Shown: positions 6,530 through 13,269 of the stretch, one piece after another
Position numbering within the stretch: position 1 is the first letter of the stretch
How the letters are laid out: every line of letters begins with the position of its first letter
DNA from: Desulfobulbaceae bacterium
GTDB taxonomy: Bacteria > Desulfobacterota > Desulfobulbia > Desulfobulbales > Desulfocapsaceae
Length of the DNA: 15,466 nt
Assembly: GCA_024643445.1 (NCBI GenBank)
Contig: JAHEMX010000025.1
Location: 1-15,466 of the forward strand
Direction: 5' to 3'
Program-made: the position numbers and the translations under genes
Notes under the pieces: generated by a model
Told to the model about the DNA's origin: nothing
Databases searched by the model: none
Seen by the model: only the letters and a program-made list of their open reading frames with translations

Positions 6530-7240
6530 ATGACTAAATTAAAGTCAACCGGAAGCAGGGTTAGTTCAAGAGGTCAGAATTCCCTGATTGAAGAGGCTTA
6601 TCGGAAGATTAAGCACCTGATTTTCCTGCAGCAACTGGTACCGGGCCAGCGCCTGGTATACGACGATCTCGCCAGGATGCTCAAGATGTCGCGCACGCCG
6701 ATAATAAATGCTCTCAACCGCCTGGAGCAGCAGGGACTCGTTGTTTCCGAATCCTTTCGAGGCTTCCAGGTGCGGCCCATGGATACCCAGGAAGCCTGGG
6801 ACGCGTTTGGCATGCGCGAAGCTCTCGAGACCTATGCGGTCAAGCAGGCAATCGAGCATGCCAGCAACGGTGATTTTGCCTTGCTCGAAGAAAAACTCGT
6901 GGCGCATGAGAACTATGTTCCCAACTATTACGATCGGAAAAAAATCCAGCTGGATGCCCAGTTTCACATACAGATAGCGGCCATGACCGGCAACCAGATA
7001 CTCAAATGGCACCTGAAGACCAACCTGGAACACCTCTACCTGCGGGCGGACCTGAGCAACTATAACGTCAAGCGCATGGCAGTGACGCCGGGGGAGCATC
7101 GCCAGCTGCTCCAGCGCATGAAGAACAAGGATACCATCGGCAGCATAGAACTCATCACGCTGCATATCCAAAAGGCGCGGGACCATGTCATCACCTGCCT
7201 CTCCGAAAAAGAAATGCATAAGGAAATGCTCACCATATAA
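6530..7240 (+). CDS. GntR-family transcriptional regulator, FadR/FCD subfamily
   Basis: 236 residues, a normal FadR-subfamily length. The N-terminal winged helix-turn-helix spans roughly 18-85, with PGQRLVYDDLARMLKMSRTP (38-57) and the recognition-helix and wing region ALNRLEQQGLVVSESFRGF (61-79). The C-terminal all-helical FCD ligand domain starts near MREALETYAV (95-104). It keeps the usual metal ligands: Asp142 and His146 (DAQFH), His190 (GEHRQLL) and His212 (LHIQKARDH). Members with these ligands typically bind a carboxylate or hydroxy-acid effector through a divalent metal. ATG at 6530 has GAGGTG at good spacing. It is the first gene of the plus operon, 34 bases before the mutase, and divergent from the epimerase operon, with shared AT-rich palindromes at both promoters. 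It therefore most likely represses both arms until a pathway acid or its CoA ester appears; the effector is unknown. Confidence 0.92.
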   Translation: MTKLKSTGSRVSSRGQNSLIEEAYRKIKHLIFLQQLVPGQRLVYDDLARMLKMSRTPIINALNRLEQQGLVVSESFRGFQVRPMDTQEAWDAFGMREALETYAVKQAIEHASNGDFALLEEKLVAHENYVPNYYDRKKIQLDAQFHIQIAAMTGNQILKWHLKTNLEHLYLRADLSNYNVKRMAVTPGEHRQLLQRMKNKDTIGSIELITLHIQKARDHVITCLSEKEMHKEMLTI

Positions 7241-7274
7241 CCAGCGATAATCACTTTCCGGAGAACGGTTTCTC

Positions 7275-8942
7275 ATGCAGAAATTAAAAGATCAAAAACG
7301 AAGGTGGGAACAGACAACGCTTGGGAAGGTACTGGCCCGGTCTCCCGAGCAGGAGGAGCAGTTTGTCACGGAAAGCGGCATTCCGGTCAAACGGATCTAT
7401 ACCCCGCTCGATCTCGAAGGCCGGGATTACGGCGAAGATCTCAGTTTTCCCGGGGAGTTTCCATACACCAGGGGTGTCTATCCGACCATGTACCGGGGCC
7501 AGAAATGGACCATGCGCAATTACGCCGGCTTCGGCACTGCAGAGGATACCAACAAACGCTACCGTTACCTGCTGGACCAGGGTATGGCAGGCCTGTCCAT
7601 GGCTTTTGACCTGCCCACACAGCTCGGCTATGACTCCGACGACCCCGTCTGTGAAGGTTCAATAGGGCGGGTCGGGGTGGCGATCGATTCCCTGGAAGAT
7701 ATGGAAATCATCTTCAAGGGCATCCCTCTGAACAAGGTTTCCACTTCCATGACCATCAACGCGACCGCTCCCGTCCTGCTGGCCCTGTACATTGCCGTTG
7801 CGGAAAAACAGGGTGTGCCCCAGGAGCAGTTGATGGGGACAACGCAAAATGACATCCTCAAGGAGTTCATTGCCCGGGGGACCTATATCTTCCCGCCAGA
7901 CGCGAGTATCAAACTGGCGCTTGACATCGTTGAATACTGTGCCGCGCACGTACCTCGCTGGAACACCATGAACATCGCCGGCTACCATTTCCGCGAAGCC
8001 GGAGCAACCGCGATACAGGAACTGGCTTTTACCGTGGCGGACGCCATAACCTATATAGAGAAAGCCCTGGAACGGGGACTCGACGTTGACGATTTTGCCC
8101 CTCGCCTCTCCTACAGTCTGGGCTGCTATATGGATCTGTTCGAGGAAGTAGCCAAGTATCGGGCAGCTAGGCGGCTTTTTGCCACGATCATGAAGAACCG
8201 CTTCAAGGCCAAGAATCCGAAGAGCTACCTGTTCCGCATTTTCAGCGGATCGTGCGGGTCAACGCTGGTAACCCAGCAGCCTATCAACAATATCGTCCGC
8301 GTGACCATGCATGCCCTGATGGGAATTCTCGGCGGCCACCAGGCAATCCATACCGCCTGCTGGGATGAGGGCTATGCTATCCCGTCCGAGGACTCCGCCC
8401 GCGTGGCCCTGCGTACCCAGCAGATTCTTGCCCATGAATGCGGGCTCTGCAACACCTCCGATCCTCTCGGGGGCTCCTATTACGTCGAGGCCCTGACCAA
8501 TGAAATCGAGGAGCAGACTATGGGATATCTCGAAAAAATCGATGAAATGGGCGGGATGATCAACGCCATTGAAAACGGTTACGTCTACCGGGAGCTGCAA
8601 AAATCGAGTGTGGAATTCCAGCGGAAGGTCGATTCCGGCGAACGGGTTATTGTCGGACTCAATCGTTTCACCATGGAAGAGGAGGCGGCTGTCGAACAGG
8701 ATATTTTTGAAATCGATGAGGAAGTGGAAACAATCCAGAAGAGAAAGCTTACCGAGTTGAAGAAGAACAGAAACAACGGGGAAGTAAGCGATACCCTGCA
8801 GAAACTTGCCGAAGTCATTGACCGCGGGGACAATGTCATGCCCTGCCTGATCGAGGCGGTGAAGTCATATGCCACCATCGGTGAGATCTGCAACGTGATG
8901 AGGGCGAAGTGGGGTGAATATAAATCCCCGACTCACATTTGA
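7275..8942 (+). CDS. Coenzyme B12-dependent acyl-CoA mutase, large subunit (methylmalonyl-CoA mutase type)
   Basis: 555 residues, the size of large subunits in two-component mutases, where the B12-binding domain is a separate protein; the second gene downstream supplies it. The TIM-barrel catalytic domain fills the protein (PWT/KWTMRNYAGFG region 78-87, GTTQNDILKEF 188-198, IAGYHFREAG 234-243). By alignment from memory, the carboxylate-binding Tyr89 and Arg207 and the catalytic His244 of methylmalonyl-CoA mutase correspond to Tyr83, Arg201 and His238, a constant offset of six. This supports a substrate with a free carboxylate, unlike isobutyryl-CoA and 2-hydroxyisobutyryl-CoA mutases, which change these positions. 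Elsewhere the pocket differs: the family H-x-Q-T-(S/A)-G segment is FSGSCG (323-328), and SYSLGCYMDLFEE (279-291) and HTACWDEG (359-366) are atypical. GGAGA precedes the ATG. Methylmalonyl-CoA mutase is the default name, but a related substituted substrate is quite possible. Confidence 0.92.
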   Translation: MQKLKDQKRRWEQTTLGKVLARSPEQEEQFVTESGIPVKRIYTPLDLEGRDYGEDLSFPGEFPYTRGVYPTMYRGQKWTMRNYAGFGTAEDTNKRYRYLLDQGMAGLSMAFDLPTQLGYDSDDPVCEGSIGRVGVAIDSLEDMEIIFKGIPLNKVSTSMTINATAPVLLALYIAVAEKQGVPQEQLMGTTQNDILKEFIARGTYIFPPDASIKLALDIVEYCAAHVPRWNTMNIAGYHFREAGATAIQELAFTVADAITYIEKALERGLDVDDFAPRLSYSLGCYMDLFEEVAKYRAARRLFATIMKNRFKAKNPKSYLFRIFSGSCGSTLVTQQPINNIVRVTMHALMGILGGHQAIHTACWDEGYAIPSEDSARVALRTQQILAHECGLCNTSDPLGGSYYVEALTNEIEEQTMGYLEKIDEMGGMINAIENGYVYRELQKSSVEFQRKVDSGERVIVGLNRFTMEEEAAVEQDIFEIDEEVETIQKRKLTELKKNRNNGEVSDTLQKLAEVIDRGDNVMPCLIEAVKSYATIGEICNVMRAKWGEYKSPTHI

Positions 8943-9087
8943 CAGGCCTCGCCAATTGTCTGTGTTCGGCCCCTGCGGACGAAGCGGGAAAGAAAGAAGC
9001 ACGGTAACTGAGATTACGGGATTGCGACCGTTTCAGACCTGAAGGAAGACGCTGCTCACATCAAACAATACAAGAATTCCAGCCATC

Positions 9088-9471
9088 ATGAAAAACAGAC
9101 GCGTGTTAATTGCAAAAATCGGCTTGGACGGACATGACCGCGGAGCCAAGGTTGTCGCCCGTGCATTGCTGGATGCGGGCGTTGACGTCGAATATACGGG
9201 CATCCGCCAGAAGATTGAGGACATCGTCGCCATTACGATTCAAAAAGACGTGCATATCCTTGGCCTGAGCTTTCTGTCCGGTGACCACATGACCATGCTG
9301 CCCAAGGTAATGAAGCAACTCAAGGATGCCGGGAAAGAAACCTTACCCATCATCGTCGGGGGCATTATCCTCAAACACCAGATTCCTCACTTGCTGGAAA
9401 TGGGCGTGAAAAAGGTATTTCTGCCGGGTACACCCCTACAGGAAATTGTCGGTTTTATTGAAACAATCTAA
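9088..9471 (+). CDS. Acyl-CoA mutase small subunit, cobalamin-binding protein
   Basis: 127 residues, a stand-alone B12-binding domain. It carries the base-off/His-on signature DGHDRG at 14-19, with His16 as the lower cobalt ligand. The matching downstream elements are GLSFLSG (59-65, the S-x-L element) and VGG (90-92), followed by a terminal LPGTP loop (112-116). This is the partner of the 555-residue large subunit; the pair forms the active mutase as in two-component methylmalonyl-, isobutyryl- and 2-hydroxyisobutyryl-CoA mutases. A 145-base gap separates it from the large subunit, unusual for an obligate pair. No Shine-Dalgarno site is obvious at the ATG; AAGGAAG lies about 40 bases upstream and no better in-frame start exists. 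No MeaB/ArgK-type G-protein chaperone is encoded in the window. Confidence 0.93.
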   Translation: MKNRRVLIAKIGLDGHDRGAKVVARALLDAGVDVEYTGIRQKIEDIVAITIQKDVHILGLSFLSGDHMTMLPKVMKQLKDAGKETLPIIVGGIILKHQIPHLLEMGVKKVFLPGTPLQEIVGFIETI

Positions 9472-9484
9472 AGAGCAGACAAGC

Positions 9485-9525
9485 ATGACGGTGCCGGACT
9501 CATGACCAGTTCAGCATGCCGTCAT
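9485..9525 (+). terminator. Imperfect stem-loop after the mutase small subunit (weak terminator candidate)
   Basis: ATGACGG (9485-9491) pairs with CCGTCAT (9519-9525), extendable by two G-U pairs, around a loop of about 23 bases, and is followed by TTTCTCATTT. The stem begins 14 bases after the small-subunit stop. The loop is long and the T-run broken, so it could at most attenuate read-through into the amidohydrolase gene. Confidence 0.3.
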
Positions 9526-9530
9526 TTCTC

Positions 9531-9542
9531 ATTTAATTAAAT
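9531..9542. promoter_or_regulatory. Candidate operator 3 (ATTTAATTAAAT)
   Basis: A perfect 12-base palindrome containing the same TTTAATTAA core as the two sites in the divergent control region. It sits 35 bases before the amidohydrolase ATG, in a very AT-rich tract. No good TTGACA-like -35 box is visible upstream, so any promoter here is weak or needs an activator. Confidence 0.45.
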
Positions 9543-9577
9543 TTTAAATTAGCACAAAAAAGAGCAAGGAGAATCAA

Positions 9578-10519
9578 ATGATTATCGACGTTCATCGGCA
9601 TTTGATCGTTAAAGGGACGGTCCAGGGAAGCTACATCCGAGGGGCACAGAAAAGTTTCGTGATGATGTACAACAAGGCCCGGAACACCAGTTACAGCCCT
9701 CACGATTTCACCGAGAAGATCATTCGGCCCCAGATCGACCCTACCGCCGACAACATCATCGAAGAGATGGATGCAGCCGGTGTTGACAAGACGGTTATTT
9801 TCCCTGTCGATTACGGCCTGCTCTTCGGCGAAGCCCCGATACATGCCTTTGATCAGAACAAACTCTATGCCGAGGTCGCAAAAAGGCATGAAAACAGGCT
9901 CATCGCCTTTATGGCAATAGATCCACGCCGCCCCGGTGCCTTGAAGCACTGTGAGCAGGCTTATCACGAGTGGGGCATGAAAGGTTTCAAGCTGCATGCC
10001 GGTGTCGGCTATATGCCCGATGACCCCTGCTGCTACTGGGTGTATGAGAAAGCAACCGAGTGGGGAATCCCGGTGATGTGCCACACCGGCGGTGCGCCTA
10101 ATTCTACCCCCGCCCTTCGCTGGGAGTGTTCCCGGCCCGCCTATTTTGCCTCCGCGGCGGCGAGATTTCCGGAAACCGATTTCATTTTTGCACACTGCGG
10201 GGATATCGGCTGGTGGCAGGAAGCGATTCAGGCGGCCGTCTGGCTGCCAAACGTTTATGTGGATCTGTCTTTATGGCAGAAGCCCTATATAAAATGGCCG
10301 AAAAAACGTTTTTACCAGTGGCTTCGAGACATCATTGATCTTGCCGGCGCCGATAAGATCATGTTCGCCACGGATGCGCTCTACCCCAATCTCATGTGTC
10401 CATTGGCAGATTGGGTGCAGGCCTTCAAGAATCCCGAAACGGATTTTGAATTCAGTGATGCGGAAATAGATCTCATCCTGGGCGGCACTGCTCAAAAAAT
10501 TCTCGGTCTTCAAGGATAG
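9578..10519 (+). CDS. Amidohydrolase_2 / ACMSD-like metal-dependent hydrolase or decarboxylase
   Basis: 313 residues with the TIM-barrel amidohydrolase-2 pattern. The first metal motif is HxH (His6 and His8 in DVHRHL), followed by His169 (CHTGG), His206 (FAHCGD) and catalytic Asp266 (FATDALYP). These are the expected mononuclear metal ligands of the superfamily branch containing ACMSD, gamma-resorcylate decarboxylase, 5-carboxyvanillate decarboxylase and LigI-type lactonases. Members either decarboxylate aromatic or unsaturated acids or hydrolyse ring esters and lactones, and sequence alone does not decide which. It is rich in Trp and Tyr around 153-165 and 212-250. AAGGAGA precedes the ATG at ideal spacing. 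It begins a tight group with the nitroreductase (33-base gap) and the 175-residue protein, and has its own upstream AT-rich palindrome. It may prepare the imported compound for CoA activation. Confidence 0.87.
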   Translation: MIIDVHRHLIVKGTVQGSYIRGAQKSFVMMYNKARNTSYSPHDFTEKIIRPQIDPTADNIIEEMDAAGVDKTVIFPVDYGLLFGEAPIHAFDQNKLYAEVAKRHENRLIAFMAIDPRRPGALKHCEQAYHEWGMKGFKLHAGVGYMPDDPCCYWVYEKATEWGIPVMCHTGGAPNSTPALRWECSRPAYFASAAARFPETDFIFAHCGDIGWWQEAIQAAVWLPNVYVDLSLWQKPYIKWPKKRFYQWLRDIIDLAGADKIMFATDALYPNLMCPLADWVQAFKNPETDFEFSDAEIDLILGGTAQKILGLQG

Positions 10520-10552
10520 CAGAGGGTCCTACTGTTATAAGGGGAAAATATC

Positions 10553-11248
10553 ATGCATGACATTTTAGATGTGATTACCAGCCGAAAAAGCATCCGACGC
10601 TATAAATGGGATCCGATTCCCACCGAGATGATCCAGAAGGTTCTCGAAGCCGCCCGCTGGGCGCCCACCGGAGAGAACTATCAGCCGTGGCGGTTCATCG
10701 TCATTCAGGACCAGGAGACCCGCAATAAAATCGGCGATCTCTCGAAGCTTGGCAGCGGTAAGCGTATGACCGCCTGGTATTGCATGGGCCATATGCAGAA
10801 GCGCTTTGAAAAGATAGAGGACAAGAAGAAACGCCAGGAAGTCCTGCGCTTCATGTATTCCGGAGAAGTCTCCGAGTTCTGCAAGCAGGCCCCAGTCATC
10901 ATTGCGGTGATCGGGGATCTGCAGGTCGGTTCGGTAGACGTCCCTTACGATCTCTGCGCTGCAGCGGAAAACATACTCCTTGAAGCGCACTCGCTCGGTC
11001 TTGGAGGGTGCTGGGTGCACGGACCGGTGGCGGCCACCCGCGACGCCATAAAGTTTAAGGAAATCCTCGGCATTCCGACCGGGATGAACGAGTTCAAGGT
11101 AATCTGCTACATCGCTCTCGGGTGGCCGCAGGAGCAGCGGAAACATCCGCGGCCCAAATATCCCCTGGAAGACCTGGTGTACTGGGAGCGATGGGGCAAC
11201 AAAGAGAGCATTTATGCGGAAAGTCTTGCTGACAAGGAGAACGTCTAA
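10553..11248 (+). CDS. Nitroreductase-family FMN oxidoreductase
   Basis: 231 residues, typical of the nitroreductase fold. Flavin-binding features are SRKSIRRY (10-17) at the start and APTGENYQPWRFIVI (37-51), the family's AP(S/T)xxNxQPW motif. Near the C terminus are GLGGCWVHG and IALGWPQEQ. Such proteins are dimeric flavoenzymes using NAD(P)H or other donors; the annotation nitroreductase rarely gives the natural substrate, and relatives include enone reductases, dehalogenases and BluB. I see nothing specific to BluB, although a B12 enzyme is encoded nearby. A charged insert around 79-100 (MQKRFEKIEDKKKRQEV) lengthens the middle. The stop codon abuts the start of the next gene, so the two are translationally linked. 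Confidence 0.9.
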   Translation: MHDILDVITSRKSIRRYKWDPIPTEMIQKVLEAARWAPTGENYQPWRFIVIQDQETRNKIGDLSKLGSGKRMTAWYCMGHMQKRFEKIEDKKKRQEVLRFMYSGEVSEFCKQAPVIIAVIGDLQVGSVDVPYDLCAAAENILLEAHSLGLGGCWVHGPVAATRDAIKFKEILGIPTGMNEFKVICYIALGWPQEQRKHPRPKYPLEDLVYWERWGNKESIYAESLADKENV

Positions 11249-11776
11249 ATGGATAAGACAGACTATTTCAATGACCTGCTGGCAAGGACGGAGGAGTTGT
11301 TTTACCACGAACTGTCAGATTGCGCTGCCTGGAAGACGGAATTCATCGGTGTTGACTTCATTCAGGCCAAAGACATTCGAGGCGGGACACCGGCTGAAAT
11401 TATTGAATGCTGCATAAAAGAGATCTCGGCCGCCGGTCTGATCCGCGGGGCCTCATATTCGATAATCGGCAGGGACATTCTGCTGAGCCTGAAGATTCAG
11501 GGATGCGTCCATATCCCGAAGGAAATGAAGCTCAAAAAAGGCGGAATCAAGCCCTATAACTGTCCCATCGTTAACATGGTCCTGGATCAACTGATCGAAA
11601 AGCTGGGTTTTGCCACTACCTATGTGGCCGATCTTGAGGTGAATGGTGAAACGGATGAATGTCTGATCAAAAGCGCCATCTACGAAACGCCGGCAAAAAT
11701 AGGCGCGGTCAGTGACTGGTCGGAAGAATACCGGGCCATGGAGGAGAGGGATGGCTGGAAGGTGATCGACTGCTGA
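11249..11776 (+). CDS. Uncharacterised 175-residue protein
   Basis: I do not recognise this family. The ATG follows the nitroreductase TAA without any gap, and AAGGAGA inside the end of that gene serves as ribosome site, so production is tied to the nitroreductase. No signal peptide or membrane segment is visible. The N terminus is helical and acidic (MDKTDYFNDLLARTEELFYHEL), followed by an alpha/beta region with ILLSLKIQGCVHIPKEM, YNCPIVNMVLDQLIEKLGF and ETDECLIKSAIYET. The spaced Cys residues (GC, NCP, EC) and G-x-x-P-x-NCP arrangement are loosely reminiscent of V4R or L-ATC-hydrolase-like ligand-binding proteins, but that is only an impression. It ends in an acidic, Trp-containing tail. 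It could be a partner subunit of the nitroreductase or a small ligand-binding protein. A perfect hairpin follows its stop. Confidence 0.8.
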   Translation: MDKTDYFNDLLARTEELFYHELSDCAAWKTEFIGVDFIQAKDIRGGTPAEIIECCIKEISAAGLIRGASYSIIGRDILLSLKIQGCVHIPKEMKLKKGGIKPYNCPIVNMVLDQLIEKLGFATTYVADLEVNGETDECLIKSAIYETPAKIGAVSDWSEEYRAMEERDGWKVIDC

Positions 11777-11781
11777 AGTTC

Positions 11782-11815
11782 GCCGGGCGGAGCTACTGGA
11801 ACGACTCCGCCCGGC
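11782..11815 (+). terminator. Perfect 11-bp stem-loop at the end of the amidohydrolase-nitroreductase group
   Basis: GCCGGGCGGAG (11782-11792) and CTCCGCCCGGC (11805-11815) form a perfect GC-rich stem with a 12-base loop, starting 5 bases after the stop of the 175-residue gene. No T-run follows, so it may be a Rho-dependent or partial terminator, or a 3'-end stabiliser. It marks the likely boundary before the TRAP genes. Confidence 0.5.
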
Positions 11816-12027
11816 ATCTGGTCACGTGCTGTTCGCAAGTGCAAAAATGGATTTTGGTCACGTTAATTCAAACGGTTACACAGGTGGGCGGAGGATGGAC
11901 ACGAAGGGTGTTTTGGACAATCTGTCTGACTGACTCCCGTAAACAGGGAAGGTAGCTGGTCAATCATGGGTATGACGCTTCGCTAAAAGAAATGATTCAT
12001 CAGGTACAAAACAAAAAGGAGATGGCT
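11816..12027 (+). other. Non-coding region before dctP
   Basis: About 210 bases separate the hairpin from the dctP start. A direct repeat TGGTCACGT occurs at 11819-11827 and 11855-11863, start to start 36 bases. TTGGTC (11854-11859) and TTACAC (11876-11881) with a 16-base spacer are a weak promoter match. The TTTAATTAA core is absent, so the transporter may be controlled separately from the mutase genes. No credible gene is visible. Confidence 0.35.
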
Positions 12028-13122
12028 ATGAAAAGAAGCAATTTATTTAGAGGTCTGGGATTGTGCTGCTTAGTTTTTCTCTGCACCATTGCGTTCAACC
12101 AGGTGGGACAGGCGGCTGACGAGGTAGTTACCCTGAAATTTGCCAACTACTACCCTCAACCGGCCCCACAGTCAAAAATATGTGAAGAGTTCATCGCAGA
12201 ACTGGAAAGCCGCACCCAGGGGCGCGTGAAGGTCAATTATTTTCCCGGTGGCGCCCTTCTCAAAGGACCCGCCATGCTGAACGGAATCGAGAGCGGCATT
12301 GCCGATATCGGCCTGGCCCATATCCAGTACACGGCGGGCCGGATGGCCGTATCGGAAGTGAATGACCTGCCGCTCGGTTTTCCCAGCGTATATGTTTCCT
12401 CCCAGGTCGTTAATGATTTCTATTACAAGTTCAGACCGCAAGAGTGGGAGAAAGTGCAACCGCTCTGGCTGTTTACCAACAGCCCGAGCGTCCTGGTAAC
12501 GACCAAACCGGTCAGGTCGCTGGAAGACCTCAAAGGCATGACCATTCGCGCCCCCGGCCCGATTGGTGAGGTTATCCAGGCCCTTGGCGGCACCCCGGCT
12601 CCCACGCCGATTGTCGAGACCTACGACGCCATATCCAAAGGCGTGGTAGACGGCGCATTTGTCTCTCCGGAGGCGGTAAAAACGTTCAGGTTCGCCGAAG
12701 TGGCAAAGTACATCACCATGAGCTGGAATGTCGGCAGCAGTTACACCTTCTACGTTATCATGAACAAGCAGAAATATGACAGTCTTCCCGCCGACGTCAA
12801 ACAGGTGATCGACAAGCTGTCAGGAGAATTCAAGGAACGGTTCCCCATTGCCTGGAATGCCGTCGATTTTGGTGGCATCGGTTTTGCCAAGGAAAAGAAC
12901 GTCGAATTCATCGAACTTTCCCAGGAAGAGCTTGACCGCTGGATGACCAAGGCCGAGCCGGTCATCGATGGTTACGTCAAGCGCATGGTCGACAAGGGCT
13001 TCAAGGAGTCCGAGGTCAAGGAATGGCTTGCCTTCAGCAAGGAGCGCAGTAAATACTGGTCGGCCAAGCAGGTGGCACTGGGCCTCAAGACGGCCACCGG
13101 TACCGCGGAAATGACCAAATAG
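12028..13122 (+). CDS. dctP: TRAP transporter solute-binding protein (DctP family)
   Basis: 364 residues from the ATG at 12028, chosen because AAAAAGGAG ends 6 bases before it and the protein then opens MKRSNLFRGL with a clean signal peptide; in-frame ATGs at 11992 and 12022 fit less well. The hydrophobic segment at 9-24 and VGQAA near 26-30 indicate Sec export with cleavage around residue 29-30. The mature part begins DEVVTLKFANYYPQPAPQS, typical of DctP. LKGMTIRAPG (168-177) carries Arg174, at the position of the conserved arginine that in characterised members binds the substrate carboxylate. Next come TPAPTPIVETYDAISKG (189-205) and VDGAFVSPEA. It would capture an organic acid in the periplasm and deliver it to DctQM. 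The C-terminal two thirds are Lys/Glu-rich and soluble. The specific ligand is not readable; a mono- or dicarboxylate fed to the CoA pathway is the contextual guess. Confidence 0.93.
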   Translation: MKRSNLFRGLGLCCLVFLCTIAFNQVGQAADEVVTLKFANYYPQPAPQSKICEEFIAELESRTQGRVKVNYFPGGALLKGPAMLNGIESGIADIGLAHIQYTAGRMAVSEVNDLPLGFPSVYVSSQVVNDFYYKFRPQEWEKVQPLWLFTNSPSVLVTTKPVRSLEDLKGMTIRAPGPIGEVIQALGGTPAPTPIVETYDAISKGVVDGAFVSPEAVKTFRFAEVAKYITMSWNVGSSYTFYVIMNKQKYDSLPADVKQVIDKLSGEFKERFPIAWNAVDFGGIGFAKEKNVEFIELSQEELDRWMTKAEPVIDGYVKRMVDKGFKESEVKEWLAFSKERSKYWSAKQVALGLKTATGTAEMTK

Positions 13123-13164
13123 GAGCAGGCCTCGAACCTGCTGGTCAGTTTCCCTTCACACAAT

Positions 13165-13206
13165 GATTTTCTTCCTGTCCTTGCCTGAAGTGACAGGAAG
13201 AAAATC
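13165..13206 (+). other. Perfect 15-bp hairpin between dctP and dctQ
   Basis: GATTTTCTTCCTGTC (13165-13179) and GACAGGAAGAAAATC (13192-13206) form a perfect 15-base-pair stem with a 12-base loop. It lies 42 bases after the dctP stop and 63 before the chosen dctQ start. There is no T-run after it. It probably protects the dctP message or limits read-through so that the binding protein is made in excess of the membrane subunits. It also sequesters an AGGAAG that could serve a GTG codon at 13210. Confidence 0.6.
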
Positions 13207-13269
13207 GTCGTGAATATCGTCTGCAGCGCGCCTCGTTTTCTCAAATGGTCTATTGGGATGGTAGTTGTC

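Noticed and set aside
6566..7276. A 236-codon open frame on the minus strand
   Set aside because: It is antisense to the GntR regulator, which has a full HTH and FCD domain and a good ribosome site; no motif is seen in the opposite frame.
10553..11248. Nitroreductase-family protein as BluB (lower-ligand synthesis for B12)
   Set aside because: Proximity to a B12 enzyme is suggestive, but the sequence has the ordinary nitroreductase motifs and I see no BluB-specific feature.
11819..11837. GG...GC pattern resembling a sigma-54 promoter before dctP
   Set aside because: The GG and GC are 15 bases apart rather than the required 12, so it does not fit the -24/-12 promoter.
11847..11933. A 28-codon plus-strand frame before dctP, possible leader peptide
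   Set aside because: It has no ribosome site or regulatory codon run and nothing in its sequence suggests a gene.
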